From Pseudomonadota bacterium (GTDB lineage: Bacteria; Pseudomonadota; Gammaproteobacteria; Acidiferrobacterales; Acidiferrobacteraceae), in the NCBI GenBank assembly GCA_021797365.1, contig JAJZZU010000110.1:1-7691 (forward strand): a stretch of DNA of 7,691 nt, given 5' to 3'. Below, piece after piece: positions 1 to 4,575 of this stretch. A program made the position numbers and the translations under genes. The stretch's first letter is position 1; each line of letters opens with the position of its first letter. The notes below the pieces were generated by a model. It was not told the DNA's origin and did no database searches. It was given only the letters and a program-made list of their open reading frames with translations.

Positions 1-13
1 CTGAGGATTAGCC

Positions 14-226
14 ATGCGTCCGAGCCGCTACGTTCGGCATGACGGCGATTTTGGTTGTCTGGTCGGGGCCTGTCGGGAGGTGATCGGCGGCCAATGGAAG
101 GGGTGATCCTGTTCCATTTCTTGGGCGGCACCAAGCGTTTCGGGGAACTCTCGCGCCTTATGCCGGCGGTGACGCAACCGATGTTGACACGCCCATTGCG
201 AGAGCTTGAAGGCGATGGCATTGTGG
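14..226 (+). pseudogene. HxlR-family regulator, frameshifted and truncated second copy
   Basis: This is a near-copy of the intact HxlR gene at 1349-1726; the match starts at base 1 with the same ribosome-binding region (ctgagga). From the ATG at 14 the product opens like the intact copy, but the G-run at 100-103 has four Gs where the intact copy has five. Translation therefore stops at the tga at 104. The rest of the helix-turn-helix region (ILFHFLGGTKRFGELS and onward) continues in the next frame. Similarity ends near base 226, after the equivalent of intact residue 71, so the wing and C-terminal helix are gone. Key positions have also changed: GGKWK reads GGQWK and TQRML reads TQPML. It is very unlikely to make a working DNA-binding protein. 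The duplication may extend left of the window. Confidence 0.88.
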
Positions 227-464
227 AGCAGCAGGCCTTGGCGCATGCTTCTGCCCAGCTCGTGCCTGGGCATTTCGATAAGGTGCGTGCCCGGCGCGAA
301 AAGAATGTGGAAAGACCCTGGCTCTGGTGGATGGCGATCAGTATGAGGGGCCGTTCTATGTGAGGAAGCCTTTCGGGCAGGAACCGGATTGGGCGGTGAC
401 CAGCATCAATCTCGATCTGGATCAGCTGCTGGCAAGGGCGGTGGCCGGGAAGGGATCGTTATGA
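227..464 (+). pseudogene. 3' remnant of an unrelated gene (possibly Snf2-type helicase), frameshifted
   Basis: Directly after the point where HxlR similarity ends, the same frame continues with protein-like sequence ([19 protein letters not shown]). Near base 312 the good coding frame moves by one base and goes on as [20 protein letters not shown], then [20 protein letters not shown], to a tga at 462-464. Restoring one A in the AAA at 311-313 joins both halves into one reading frame of about 78 residues. The first half resembles the stretch after the helicase core in HepA/Snf2-type proteins (pattern HF-x-x-VR-x-R with a following basic helix). That family call comes from memory of the pattern and is weak. 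What is seen is a C-terminal coding relic without start, attached to the HxlR relic. Confidence 0.5.
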
Positions 465-489
465 GGCGCCGGGGGCGCCCCACAAGGAA

Positions 490-533
490 ACGCCTCCGCA
501 AGGGAGGCGTCGGGCCGGTGATGCGATCACCGG
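490..533. other. Two adjacent perfect hairpins
   Basis: ACGCCTCC (490-497) pairs perfectly with GGAGGCGT (503-510) around a 5-nt loop. Four bases later CCGGTGAT (515-522) pairs perfectly with ATCACCGG (526-533) around a 3-nt loop. Neither is followed by a T-run, so a standard intrinsic terminator is not supported. They lie between the relic ending at 464 and the NYN gene at 616, in what could be the NYN leader or a recombination scar. Confidence 0.6.
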
Positions 534-555
534 TGGGGTTAACGAGCGAAATTAT

Positions 556-571
556 GGTAAGGACGCTTACC
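556..571. other. Short hairpin upstream of the NYN gene
   Basis: GGTAAG (556-561) pairs with CTTACC (566-571) around a GACG loop. It is the third short perfect inverted repeat in an 82-bp interval and ends 45 bp before the NYN start codon. Function is unknown; it could be part of a structured leader. Confidence 0.4.
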
Positions 572-615
572 CGTGTCAAGGGACGGACTGACCTCTGCGG
601 GGTCGGAGGCCCGGC

Positions 616-1158
616 ATGAGCCGTGTCACGGTCTACATTGATGGCTTTAACTTGTACTTTAACTTGTACTTTGGGCTGCGCAGCAGAGGCTTGCGCAAAT
701 ACTACTGGCTGGATCTGGTGGCGCTGGCACGCGCCTTGTTGAAACCGGGGCAAACGCTGCAAGGCGTGCACTACTTCACCTCGCGCATCCGCGCCAACGG
801 CCGCAACCTGGCCGATAGGCAGCGCCAGACCACCTATCTTGAAGCGCTCGGCACGTTGCCCGGCCTGCAGACGCACTTCGGCCACTACCTGGAAAAGCCC
901 CGGCAATGCCGGCAGTGTGGCGCGCAGTGGATGGACTATGAGGAAAAGATGGCGGATGTGAACATCGCCGTCCAGCTATCGACTGATGCCTTCGATGATC
1001 GATTCGATACCGCGCTGCTCATCTCGGGCGACAGCGATCTGACCACGCCCCTGCGCACAGTGCGCGCGAAGTTCCCGGCCAAGCGGCTCATCGCAGTCTT
1101 CCCTCCCGGCCGTCAATCCTTCGAACTCAAAAAACGGCCCACGCCACCTTTACTATAG
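616..1158 (+). CDS. NYN (PIN-like) domain nuclease, C-terminus lost by frameshift
   Basis: The predicted 180-residue protein has an NYN/DUF88-type fold, a family of Mg-dependent RNases related to PIN domains. The acidic core is visible: Asp9 in YIDGFN, Glu110 and Asp114 in YEEKMADVNIAV, and Asp139 and Asp141 in LLISGDSDL. A CxxC pair at residues 98 and 101 (CRQC) precedes the second acidic cluster, as in many members of this group. The ATG at 616 has a good ribosome-binding site, GGAGG at 605-609. Residues 12-19 read NLYFNLYF because a 12-bp unit is duplicated in tandem next to the catalytic Asp. After residue 173 (FELKK) the frame diverges from the expected family tail, which continues in the -1 frame; the ORF closes early at 1158. 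No partner gene is evident. Catalytic residues are present, but activity is doubtful given the two lesions. Confidence 0.85.
   Translation: MSRVTVYIDGFNLYFNLYFGLRSRGLRKYYWLDLVALARALLKPGQTLQGVHYFTSRIRANGRNLADRQRQTTYLEALGTLPGLQTHFGHYLEKPRQCRQCGAQWMDYEEKMADVNIAVQLSTDAFDDRFDTALLISGDSDLTTPLRTVRAKFPAKRLIAVFPPGRQSFELKKRPTPPLL
649..672 (+). repeat. 12-bp perfect tandem duplication inside the NYN gene
   Basis: The unit aacttgtacttt occurs twice head to tail (649-660 and 661-672). It keeps the reading frame and doubles Asn-Leu-Tyr-Phe directly after IDGF. Related proteins normally have one copy of this segment, so this is probably a recent slippage insertion beside the active site. Confidence 0.9.
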
Positions 1159-1247
1159 GAGAGGCCAATTTGCGTCAGTCGCAGTTACCGCCGACAGTGT
1201 CCCGCGCCGATGGCTTTGTTCTCCATCGCCCCCCACACTGGCGATAG
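1137..1247 (+). pseudogene. Out-of-frame C-terminal tail of the NYN protein
   Basis: In the frame one base back from the NYN ORF, codons from about 1137 read AHATFTIGEANLRQSQLP and later ADGFVLHRPPHW, ending at tag 1245-1247. The ATFTIG...LRQSQLP part resembles the usual end of DUF88/NYN proteins that begin like this one. The switch falls at the A-run 1129-1134 (six As). A seventh A would fuse ...FELKKTAHATFTIG and give a protein of about 210 residues. This supports a one-base deletion, polymerase or ribosome slippage on the A-run, or a sequencing error. Confidence 0.75.
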
Positions 1248-1320
1248 GGATCGCACCATGACGCCCATTAAACCCCCAGGGCTAAGCCGTCCCGTTTGTA
1301 AGAACGCACAGGATTGTGGG

Positions 1321-1336
1321 GTATGTACACATATAC
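1321..1336. promoter_or_regulatory. Palindrome before HxlR, possible autoregulatory operator
   Basis: GTATGTACACATATAC contains the perfect inverted repeat TATGT-AC-ACATA (1322-1333), and GTAT/ATAC form a second, outer pair. It lies just before the ribosome-binding site (gagga, 1338-1342) of the HxlR gene. HxlR-type dimers bind short palindromes near their own promoters, so an operator is a reasonable inference. The relic copy cannot be compared because its sequence starts at base 1. Confidence 0.35.
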
Positions 1337-1348
1337 TGAGGAATAGCC

Positions 1349-1726
1349 ATGCGCCCGAGCCGTTATGTTCGGTATGACTGCGATTTTGGTTGCCCCGTCG
1401 AGGCCTGTCTGGAGGTGATCGGCGGCAAGTGGAAGGGGGTGATCCTGTTCCATTTGCTGGGCGGCACCAAGCGTTTCGGGGAACTCTCGCGCCTTATGCC
1501 GGCGGTGACGCAACGGATGCTGACACGCGCATTGCGAGAGCTCGAGGCCGATGGCATCGTGGCGCGTGTTGTCTATCCGGAGGTACCGCCCAAGGTAGAG
1601 TATTCGCTCAGCCCTTTTGGAAAGACGCTCGCGCCGGCGCTCGAGGTATTGCGGGGTTGGGGCAGCAAGTATCTCGAGGAGATCGTACGCATCCGCCGTG
1701 ATCGCGGCGCGCGCCCGGATGCCTGA
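1349..1726 (+). CDS. HxlR-family winged helix-turn-helix transcriptional regulator
   Basis: The predicted 125-residue protein is a complete HxlR/DUF24-type regulator, a dimeric winged-helix family often controlling redox or aldehyde/quinone stress genes. Visible family marks are the N-terminal CPVEACLEVIGGKWKGVILF segment (residues 15-34), RFGELSRLMPAVTQRMLTRA (recognition helix region, about 42-61), LRELEADGIVAR, and the wing PPKVEYSLSPFGKTL. Three cysteines (11, 15, 20) lie in the N-terminal part; the one before PV is the position used for thiol sensing in several relatives, so redox control is possible but not shown. The ATG at 1349 follows gagga at 1338-1342, six bases away. No target gene is adjacent on the same strand. 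A broken copy lies at 14-226. The start is supported by alignment of both copies. Confidence 0.93.
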   Translation: MRPSRYVRYDCDFGCPVEACLEVIGGKWKGVILFHLLGGTKRFGELSRLMPAVTQRMLTRALRELEADGIVARVVYPEVPPKVEYSLSPFGKTLAPALEVLRGWGSKYLEEIVRIRRDRGARPDA

Positions 1727-2032
1727 AGGCCCCGAGCGGGAGAGTAGGCGCCGAAAGGGATGTCACGGCGTCGGCGCGGGCGGCCTTTGCGTCCTTTGGG
1801 ACCATGGGCTGTAGCGTCGGTTTGCGGGCACGGTCGCTCCACCACTATGGCGCCCCGATTATCGCGTGCCACCCTCATGAAGCCCGCCCCAGGCAACGCC
1901 CACAGCGATTCAGTCGACGCCGGCATTCGCGAGCTTTGTCATCGCAGGCCCGATGGTTAAGTGATGCACAAATTCGCGGCGTGACCGACCTCGCGCCACT
2001 CAACCGGGAGACCGGCGCGCTCGTCGCTAGCA
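1727..2032. other. 306-bp stretch with no recognisable gene
   Basis: Both strands carry overlapping open frames here, but their products are rich in Arg, Cys and Ser with no domain-like pattern, and none has a convincing ribosome-binding site. The segment after the HxlR stop has a minor CCCG-AG-CGGG inverted repeat but no clear terminator T-run. It may be remnant DNA between the regulator and the small reverse-strand ORF. Confidence 0.5.
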
Positions 2033-2182
2033 TCAGCTCGCAAAGGCGGTCAATATCCGCCGCTTGCGTTTCAGCGTCTGTAGCGCATAGCGCGCTGCGC
2101 CCAGGTGTTCGAGACATGCCGCGATGTAACGGACCGGCAGCCCTTCGACTCCATCGTCTTCGATTGTGTCTGTCGTCTTCAT
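2033..2182 (-). CDS. Small hypothetical protein (49 residues)
   Basis: The reverse-strand ATG at 2182 is preceded by a strong ribosome-binding sequence (ctggaggaatccc, GGAGGA seven bases from the start), which is why this start is preferred over an upstream one at 2245. The product begins MKTTDTIEDDGVEG and has an acidic N-terminus. It then has a probable helix (VRYIAACLEHLGAARYALQ) and a strongly basic patch (KRKRR) near the C-terminus. I do not recognise the family. The acidic-then-basic layout and size would fit a small antitoxin-like or nucleic-acid-binding protein, but this is speculation. A 6-bp GC hairpin (2196-2215) lies just upstream of the ribosome-binding site. No partner gene follows it. 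Confidence 0.5.
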   Translation of the reverse strand: MKTTDTIEDDGVEGLPVRYIAACLEHLGAARYALQTLKRKRRILTAFAS

Positions 2183-2195
2183 GGGATTCCTCCAG

Positions 2196-2215
2196 GGCCG
2201 GCGCGATGACCGGCC
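2196..2215 (-). promoter_or_regulatory. Leader hairpin of the 49-codon ORF
   Basis: GGCCGG (2196-2201) pairs with CCGGCC (2210-2215) around 8 nt. It ends about two bases upstream of the GGAGGA ribosome-binding site of the reverse-strand small ORF, so a structure could influence initiation. Upstream on that strand is a TATGAT hexamer (complement of 2223-2228) that could serve as a -10 box, but no good -35 box is seen. Confidence 0.3.
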
Positions 2216-2233
2216 TGAAGAAATCATACGGTT

Positions 2234-2311
2234 ATGCCGACTCACCTATCATAAAATGGCATGGAGAGAGTCCTTGCGGGGAGCAACGCGGCATAATCCG
2301 GGAGTCGGCAT
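2234..2311. repeat. 78-bp segment bounded by 10-bp perfect inverted repeats
   Basis: ATGCCGACTC (2234-2243) and GAGTCGGCAT (2302-2311) are perfect reverse complements separated by 58 bp. The right arm lies right where recognisable protease coding sequence begins. The interior has no ORF. It may be a miniature inverted-repeat element, a recombination scar or a bidirectional structure; no clear target-site duplication was found beside the arms. Confidence 0.5.
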
Positions 2312-2320
2312 TATCAATTT

Positions 2321-2936
2321 GTGCAGCGCGCATCTGCCAAGTATGCGGCCGATGTCGGTGTGAGGACCCATGCCGACTTGGCGTTTACTGCGGGCGATCT
2401 GTGGTTCCTCCCGGTGGAGGGTAAGCATGACAACGTCAAACGTCTGGCCGAATTCTCCTTTGTGCGCGTGATTCGTTCCATGCCGAAGCGGCGTGAGGTG
2501 GCCCGTGCGACGCTCGGCCGGTGTAACGGTGGCGTGCAGCCTACCGACGGAACAACCATTATCGTCCGAACCCAAGGTGGCAATTCTTGATGGCGGCCGG
2601 CCCAAGCGGCACAGCATCGCGCCCTGGTTGCATTCTTATCGCGTACTGGACGAAAAGGCGGCGGACGATCCGGACGGCTTGGGGCATGGCCTCGGCGTGA
2701 CTTCGGCATTCCTGTTCGGCCCGATTGCGCCGAACAGCGTCGCTGCGCGCCCTTACTCTTACGTCGATCATCTGCGTGTTCTGGATCGCAAGACGGAATC
2801 GGAAGACCCGCTGGAGCTGTATCGCACGCTGGGGCTTGTCGAAGAAGTGCTGCTTTCGCGGCAGTATCAGCCGGCGATATTAATCGAGATCGTACGATTT
2901 GCACGCCAGGGGGCCGATTCGCCGAGTAGCGCTTAG
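2321..2936 (+). pseudogene. Subtilisin-like (S8) protease, IetS type, truncated and frameshifted
   Basis: Two overlapping frames make one S8-type protein. The first (2321 to about 2510) contains KYAADVGVRTHADLAFTAGD and LPVEGKHDNVKRLAEFSFVR. The second (from about 2496) contains LPTEQPLSSEPKVAILDGG, HGLGVTSAFLFGP, ARPYSYVDHLRVLD and EDPLELYRTLGLVEEVLLSR. The Asp of the catalytic triad is in VAILDGG (codon 2589-2591) and the His in GHGLGVTSA (codon 2685-2687). Similarity ends near base 2870, before the NLS motif and the Ser region, and a non-related tail runs to the stop at 2934. The 5' end is missing too: an in-frame taa lies at 2294. IetS proteases normally pair with the AAA ATPase IetA in a plasmid-stability and phage-defence system; no ATPase is in this window. 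The family call rests on recognised motifs. Confidence 0.78.
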
Positions 2937-2974
2937 CAGGGCGAGGCTCACCGGGGCCGTTGCCAGTAAGGTCT

Positions 2975-3343
2975 TCATCGATTCGCGTCCGCGCGCTCAT
3001 CCGCGCGAGCAAAGATTCGCTCAGCAAGCGCAACGGCCACGTTCGCGCTCTCTCCCGTAATATCGCGGTCGATAGGGCAATCGGCTTCGATGCGACTACT
3101 GTGAAGCTGCCTGAGCATATAACCCAAAGATTGGAGGTTACGGTCGAAGCTACCCGTCAGTTGAGAGCTTAACCGTCTGTGGACACCACCGTCCGTGGGC
3201 CCATCCAGCCCCTCCGCAAGAGGGAGGCACCGATGAAAACTTGCGTAATAGGATCGACTTACGACATCGCGATAGGCGGCTTCTGTGGAAAAAGAAAGCA
3301 GCTGTCGGGCATGCGCGAGCAAGTCCGATGCCTTAATAGCCAT
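2975..3343 (-). CDS. HEPN-domain protein (UPF0332-like), probable RNase toxin
   Basis: The predicted 122-residue all-helical protein resembles HEPN-domain proteins of the UPF0332 type. The conserved helix reads RDVVSRSYYASFH, where Arg30 and His37 form the R-x6-H pattern that serves as catalytic centre in HEPN RNases. A second helix pair (LTGSFDRNLQSLGYMLRQLH) and the C-terminal helix (ESANVAVALAERIFARADER) fit the four-helix bundle. The start ATG at 3343 is chosen because AGGA lies just upstream (caggacggaATG), and it overlaps the end of the TPR gene by 11 bp, a sign of translational coupling. An upstream in-frame ATG at 3421 would add 26 residues unlike the family. HEPN toxins are usually paired with an antitoxin; here the only same-operon partner is the TPR protein. 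Function is inferred. Confidence 0.8.
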   Translation of the reverse strand: MAIKASDLLAHARQLLSFSTEAAYRDVVSRSYYASFHRCLPLAEGLDGPTDGGVHRRLSSQLTGSFDRNLQSLGYMLRQLHSSRIEADCPIDRDITGESANVAVALAERIFARADERADANR

Positions 3344-4100
3344 TCCGTCCTGAACTGGTGTAGCGAACAACGATATGCTCACGTACGGCCGCATTCGGCA
3401 TAGCCACGATCTTTTTGGCAATCGCCTCGTTCAAGTCAACGACGCGGTCTGTGGAAACGTCGGAAACACCGAGCAGTTGCTCAAGCCACTGATCGTCGGA
3501 TTCGGGATCCTGAATAAGGCGAACCTCCCCTGGTTTCACGAGATGACCGTGTTGCGTGAGAACCAAGGCCGCCTCTTGTGCCATCATCCCTTGATCATCG
3601 TCGGAGATCCCTGCGGCCTTGAGGAATTGCGCAGCGTCGCGGATAAATCTCGCATCCGTATGAGACTCGCTCGGGCTGAGCCGCTCCCACTCCGGCAGCA
3701 ACTCCACCGCTTCGCGATAGCGTCCCAAATCCTTAAGAGCGCTGATCAGGGTATTCAGGATACCGGGGTCGTGGGGTGCAAGCGCGTAGCACTTCCGAAA
3801 CAGCGCCAATGCCTCGGGGAAAAGTCCACAATGGAGCAAAGAAAAGCCGTAATTGCTGTTAGCGACGACATTGTCGGGTGCCACTCGCAGGGCGGCCTCG
3901 TGGGTTTTGCGCATGGCCTCGACGTCTCGACATAGGCAGGCCACGCCGCCCAATACCGCGTAAGCCTCAACGGGCTCTGTCGCGCGTAACGCCTCAGCGT
4001 CCCGGCGAATGGCTCGTAAGGCGACCTCATTGAAGGGGCCGTGGCGCATGTCATGTAGTCGAAGGATAAGGTCCCGACCTTTGGTTTGGGCGACAGGCAT
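3333..4100 (-). CDS. Tetratricopeptide-repeat (TPR) protein, partner of the HEPN gene
   Basis: The predicted 255-residue soluble protein has about three TPR-like units between residues 43 and 145: one around EAYAVLGGVACLCRDVEAMR, one with ANSNYGFSLLHCGLFPEALA, and one with LNTLISALKDLGRYREAVEL. The A/G and P positions typical of the 34-residue repeat are visible (APDN, APHDPG, LSPSE). The C-terminal 110 residues are not repetitive and not recognised. There is no signal peptide or membrane segment. TPRs bind other proteins, so it may bind or restrain the HEPN protein encoded just downstream, which it overlaps by 11 bp; this is inference. The start at 4100 has no ribosome-binding site, but a promoter predicts transcription beginning at this ATG (leaderless). 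An internal ATG at residue 18 is the alternative. Confidence 0.82.
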   Translation of the reverse strand: MPVAQTKGRDLILRLHDMRHGPFNEVALRAIRRDAEALRATEPVEAYAVLGGVACLCRDVEAMRKTHEAALRVAPDNVVANSNYGFSLLHCGLFPEALALFRKCYALAPHDPGILNTLISALKDLGRYREAVELLPEWERLSPSESHTDARFIRDAAQFLKAAGISDDDQGMMAQEAALVLTQHGHLVKPGEVRLIQDPESDDQWLEQLLGVSDVSTDRVVDLNEAIAKKIVAMPNAAVREHIVVRYTSSGRNGY

Positions 4101-4575
4101 GCAGGCATTGTTGGCGGATGCGGATCCGCCGTCAAGGGGCGCCCGATGGGTTTGGCTGGATACCGTGCTCGATCGCGCCGCACTCGCCGCTCAGGCAAGC
4201 GCGCGCAGCCGGAATCTTGCGTCGTTGTCGACGCTGTGTCGCCACCTCATTCCATTGGTCACGACTGCGATTGTTCTCGAGTGCGAGACGGTCTCGATGC
4301 GGCTAGAACAGCGTTTGGCGACTGGCATGAGCGACGCAGATGTCTTGGGGTTTCTGGTAGCACTGGCGGGTGTGGCTGAAGCCGTAGAGTCGGGTGTCCT
4401 CTGGTGCCCGCGGCTATGCGATCCCGGCGATGAACTGATACTCGAGGCGGCCGCGAACGGTCAGGAGGATGTGCTCGTGACGCATAATATGCGGGACTTT
4501 TACCCTGCCGCAGGGGCCTTGGGTATCAGGATTATGACCCCGGCGATGCTACTGAAGGAGTTGAGGAATGAGTAA
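4099..4575 (+). CDS. PIN-domain toxin (COG1569-like), N-terminal part altered
   Basis: From ATG 4099 the product has 158 residues. The body matches PIN-domain toxins, Mg-dependent RNases: PLVTTAIVLECE, then EQRLATGMSDADV, then DPGDELILEAAANG, then VLVTHNMRDF. Acidic residues expected in the active site are present: Asp21 in WLDT, Glu61, Asp108/Asp111 and Asp133. The Asn that normally follows LDT (LDTN) is absent. Residues 30-36 (AAQASAR) are unlike the usual ALRSG-x-x-AS stretch, which can be read in the next frame (RSGKRA), so a pair of compensating indels is likely. Family members normally start about 3-5 residues before LDT; no in-frame ATG is there, and an ATG at 4146 is out of frame, so the true start may be damaged. 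It overlaps the antitoxin by 8 bp. Activity is uncertain. Confidence 0.78.
   Translation: MQALLADADPPSRGARWVWLDTVLDRAALAAQASARSRNLASLSTLCRHLIPLVTTAIVLECETVSMRLEQRLATGMSDADVLGFLVALAGVAEAVESGVLWCPRLCDPGDELILEAAANGQEDVLVTHNMRDFYPAAGALGIRIMTPAMLLKELRNE
4107..4135 (-). promoter_or_regulatory. Sigma-70-like promoter of the TPR-HEPN operon, leaderless start
   Basis: On the reverse strand TTGACG (complement of 4130-4135; 5 of 6 to the -35 consensus) and AACAAT (complement of 4107-4112; 4 of 6 to the -10 consensus) are exactly 17 bp apart. The -10 box ends six bases before the TPR start codon at 4100, so the expected transcript begins at or within a base of the ATG. This explains the missing ribosome-binding site. 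Confidence 0.5.
4113..4130. promoter_or_regulatory. Palindromic candidate operator in the promoter spacer
   Basis: GGCGGA (4113-4118) and TCCGCC (4125-4130) are inverted repeats, and inside them GCGGATCCGC (4120-4129) is a perfect 10-bp palindrome. Together they fill the spacer between the -35 and -10 boxes of the TPR-HEPN promoter and lie between two divergent toxin-type gene pairs. A protein bound here would block that promoter; the ribbon-helix-helix protein at 4568 or the HEPN/TPR products are candidates. Confidence 0.45.

Noticed and set aside
1804..2424. Forward open frame of 206 codons between HxlR and the protease relic
   Set aside because: It is Arg/Ser/Cys-rich without domains, has no ribosome-binding site, and overlaps the better-supported small reverse ORF and the protease relic in another frame.
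1678..2898. Shared gagatcgtacg in HxlR (about 1679) and after the protease break (about 2886)
   Set aside because: The 11-base identity does not extend on either side and can arise by chance; it does not support a common origin.
3169..3175. GCTTAAC, matching the core pattern of an integron attC site
   Set aside because: It is a single 7-base match within HEPN coding sequence with no paired core or attC-like structure.
3209..3227. Hairpin cctccgcaag...gggagg resembling the one at 490-510, possibly a shared regulatory element
   Set aside because: It lies inside the HEPN coding sequence and encodes ordinary residues of that protein; similarity is short and probably chance.
3375..3935. Long forward open frame opposite the TPR gene
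   Set aside because: It is the shadow of the TPR coding strand; its product has no domain pattern, whereas the reverse frame has clear TPR units.
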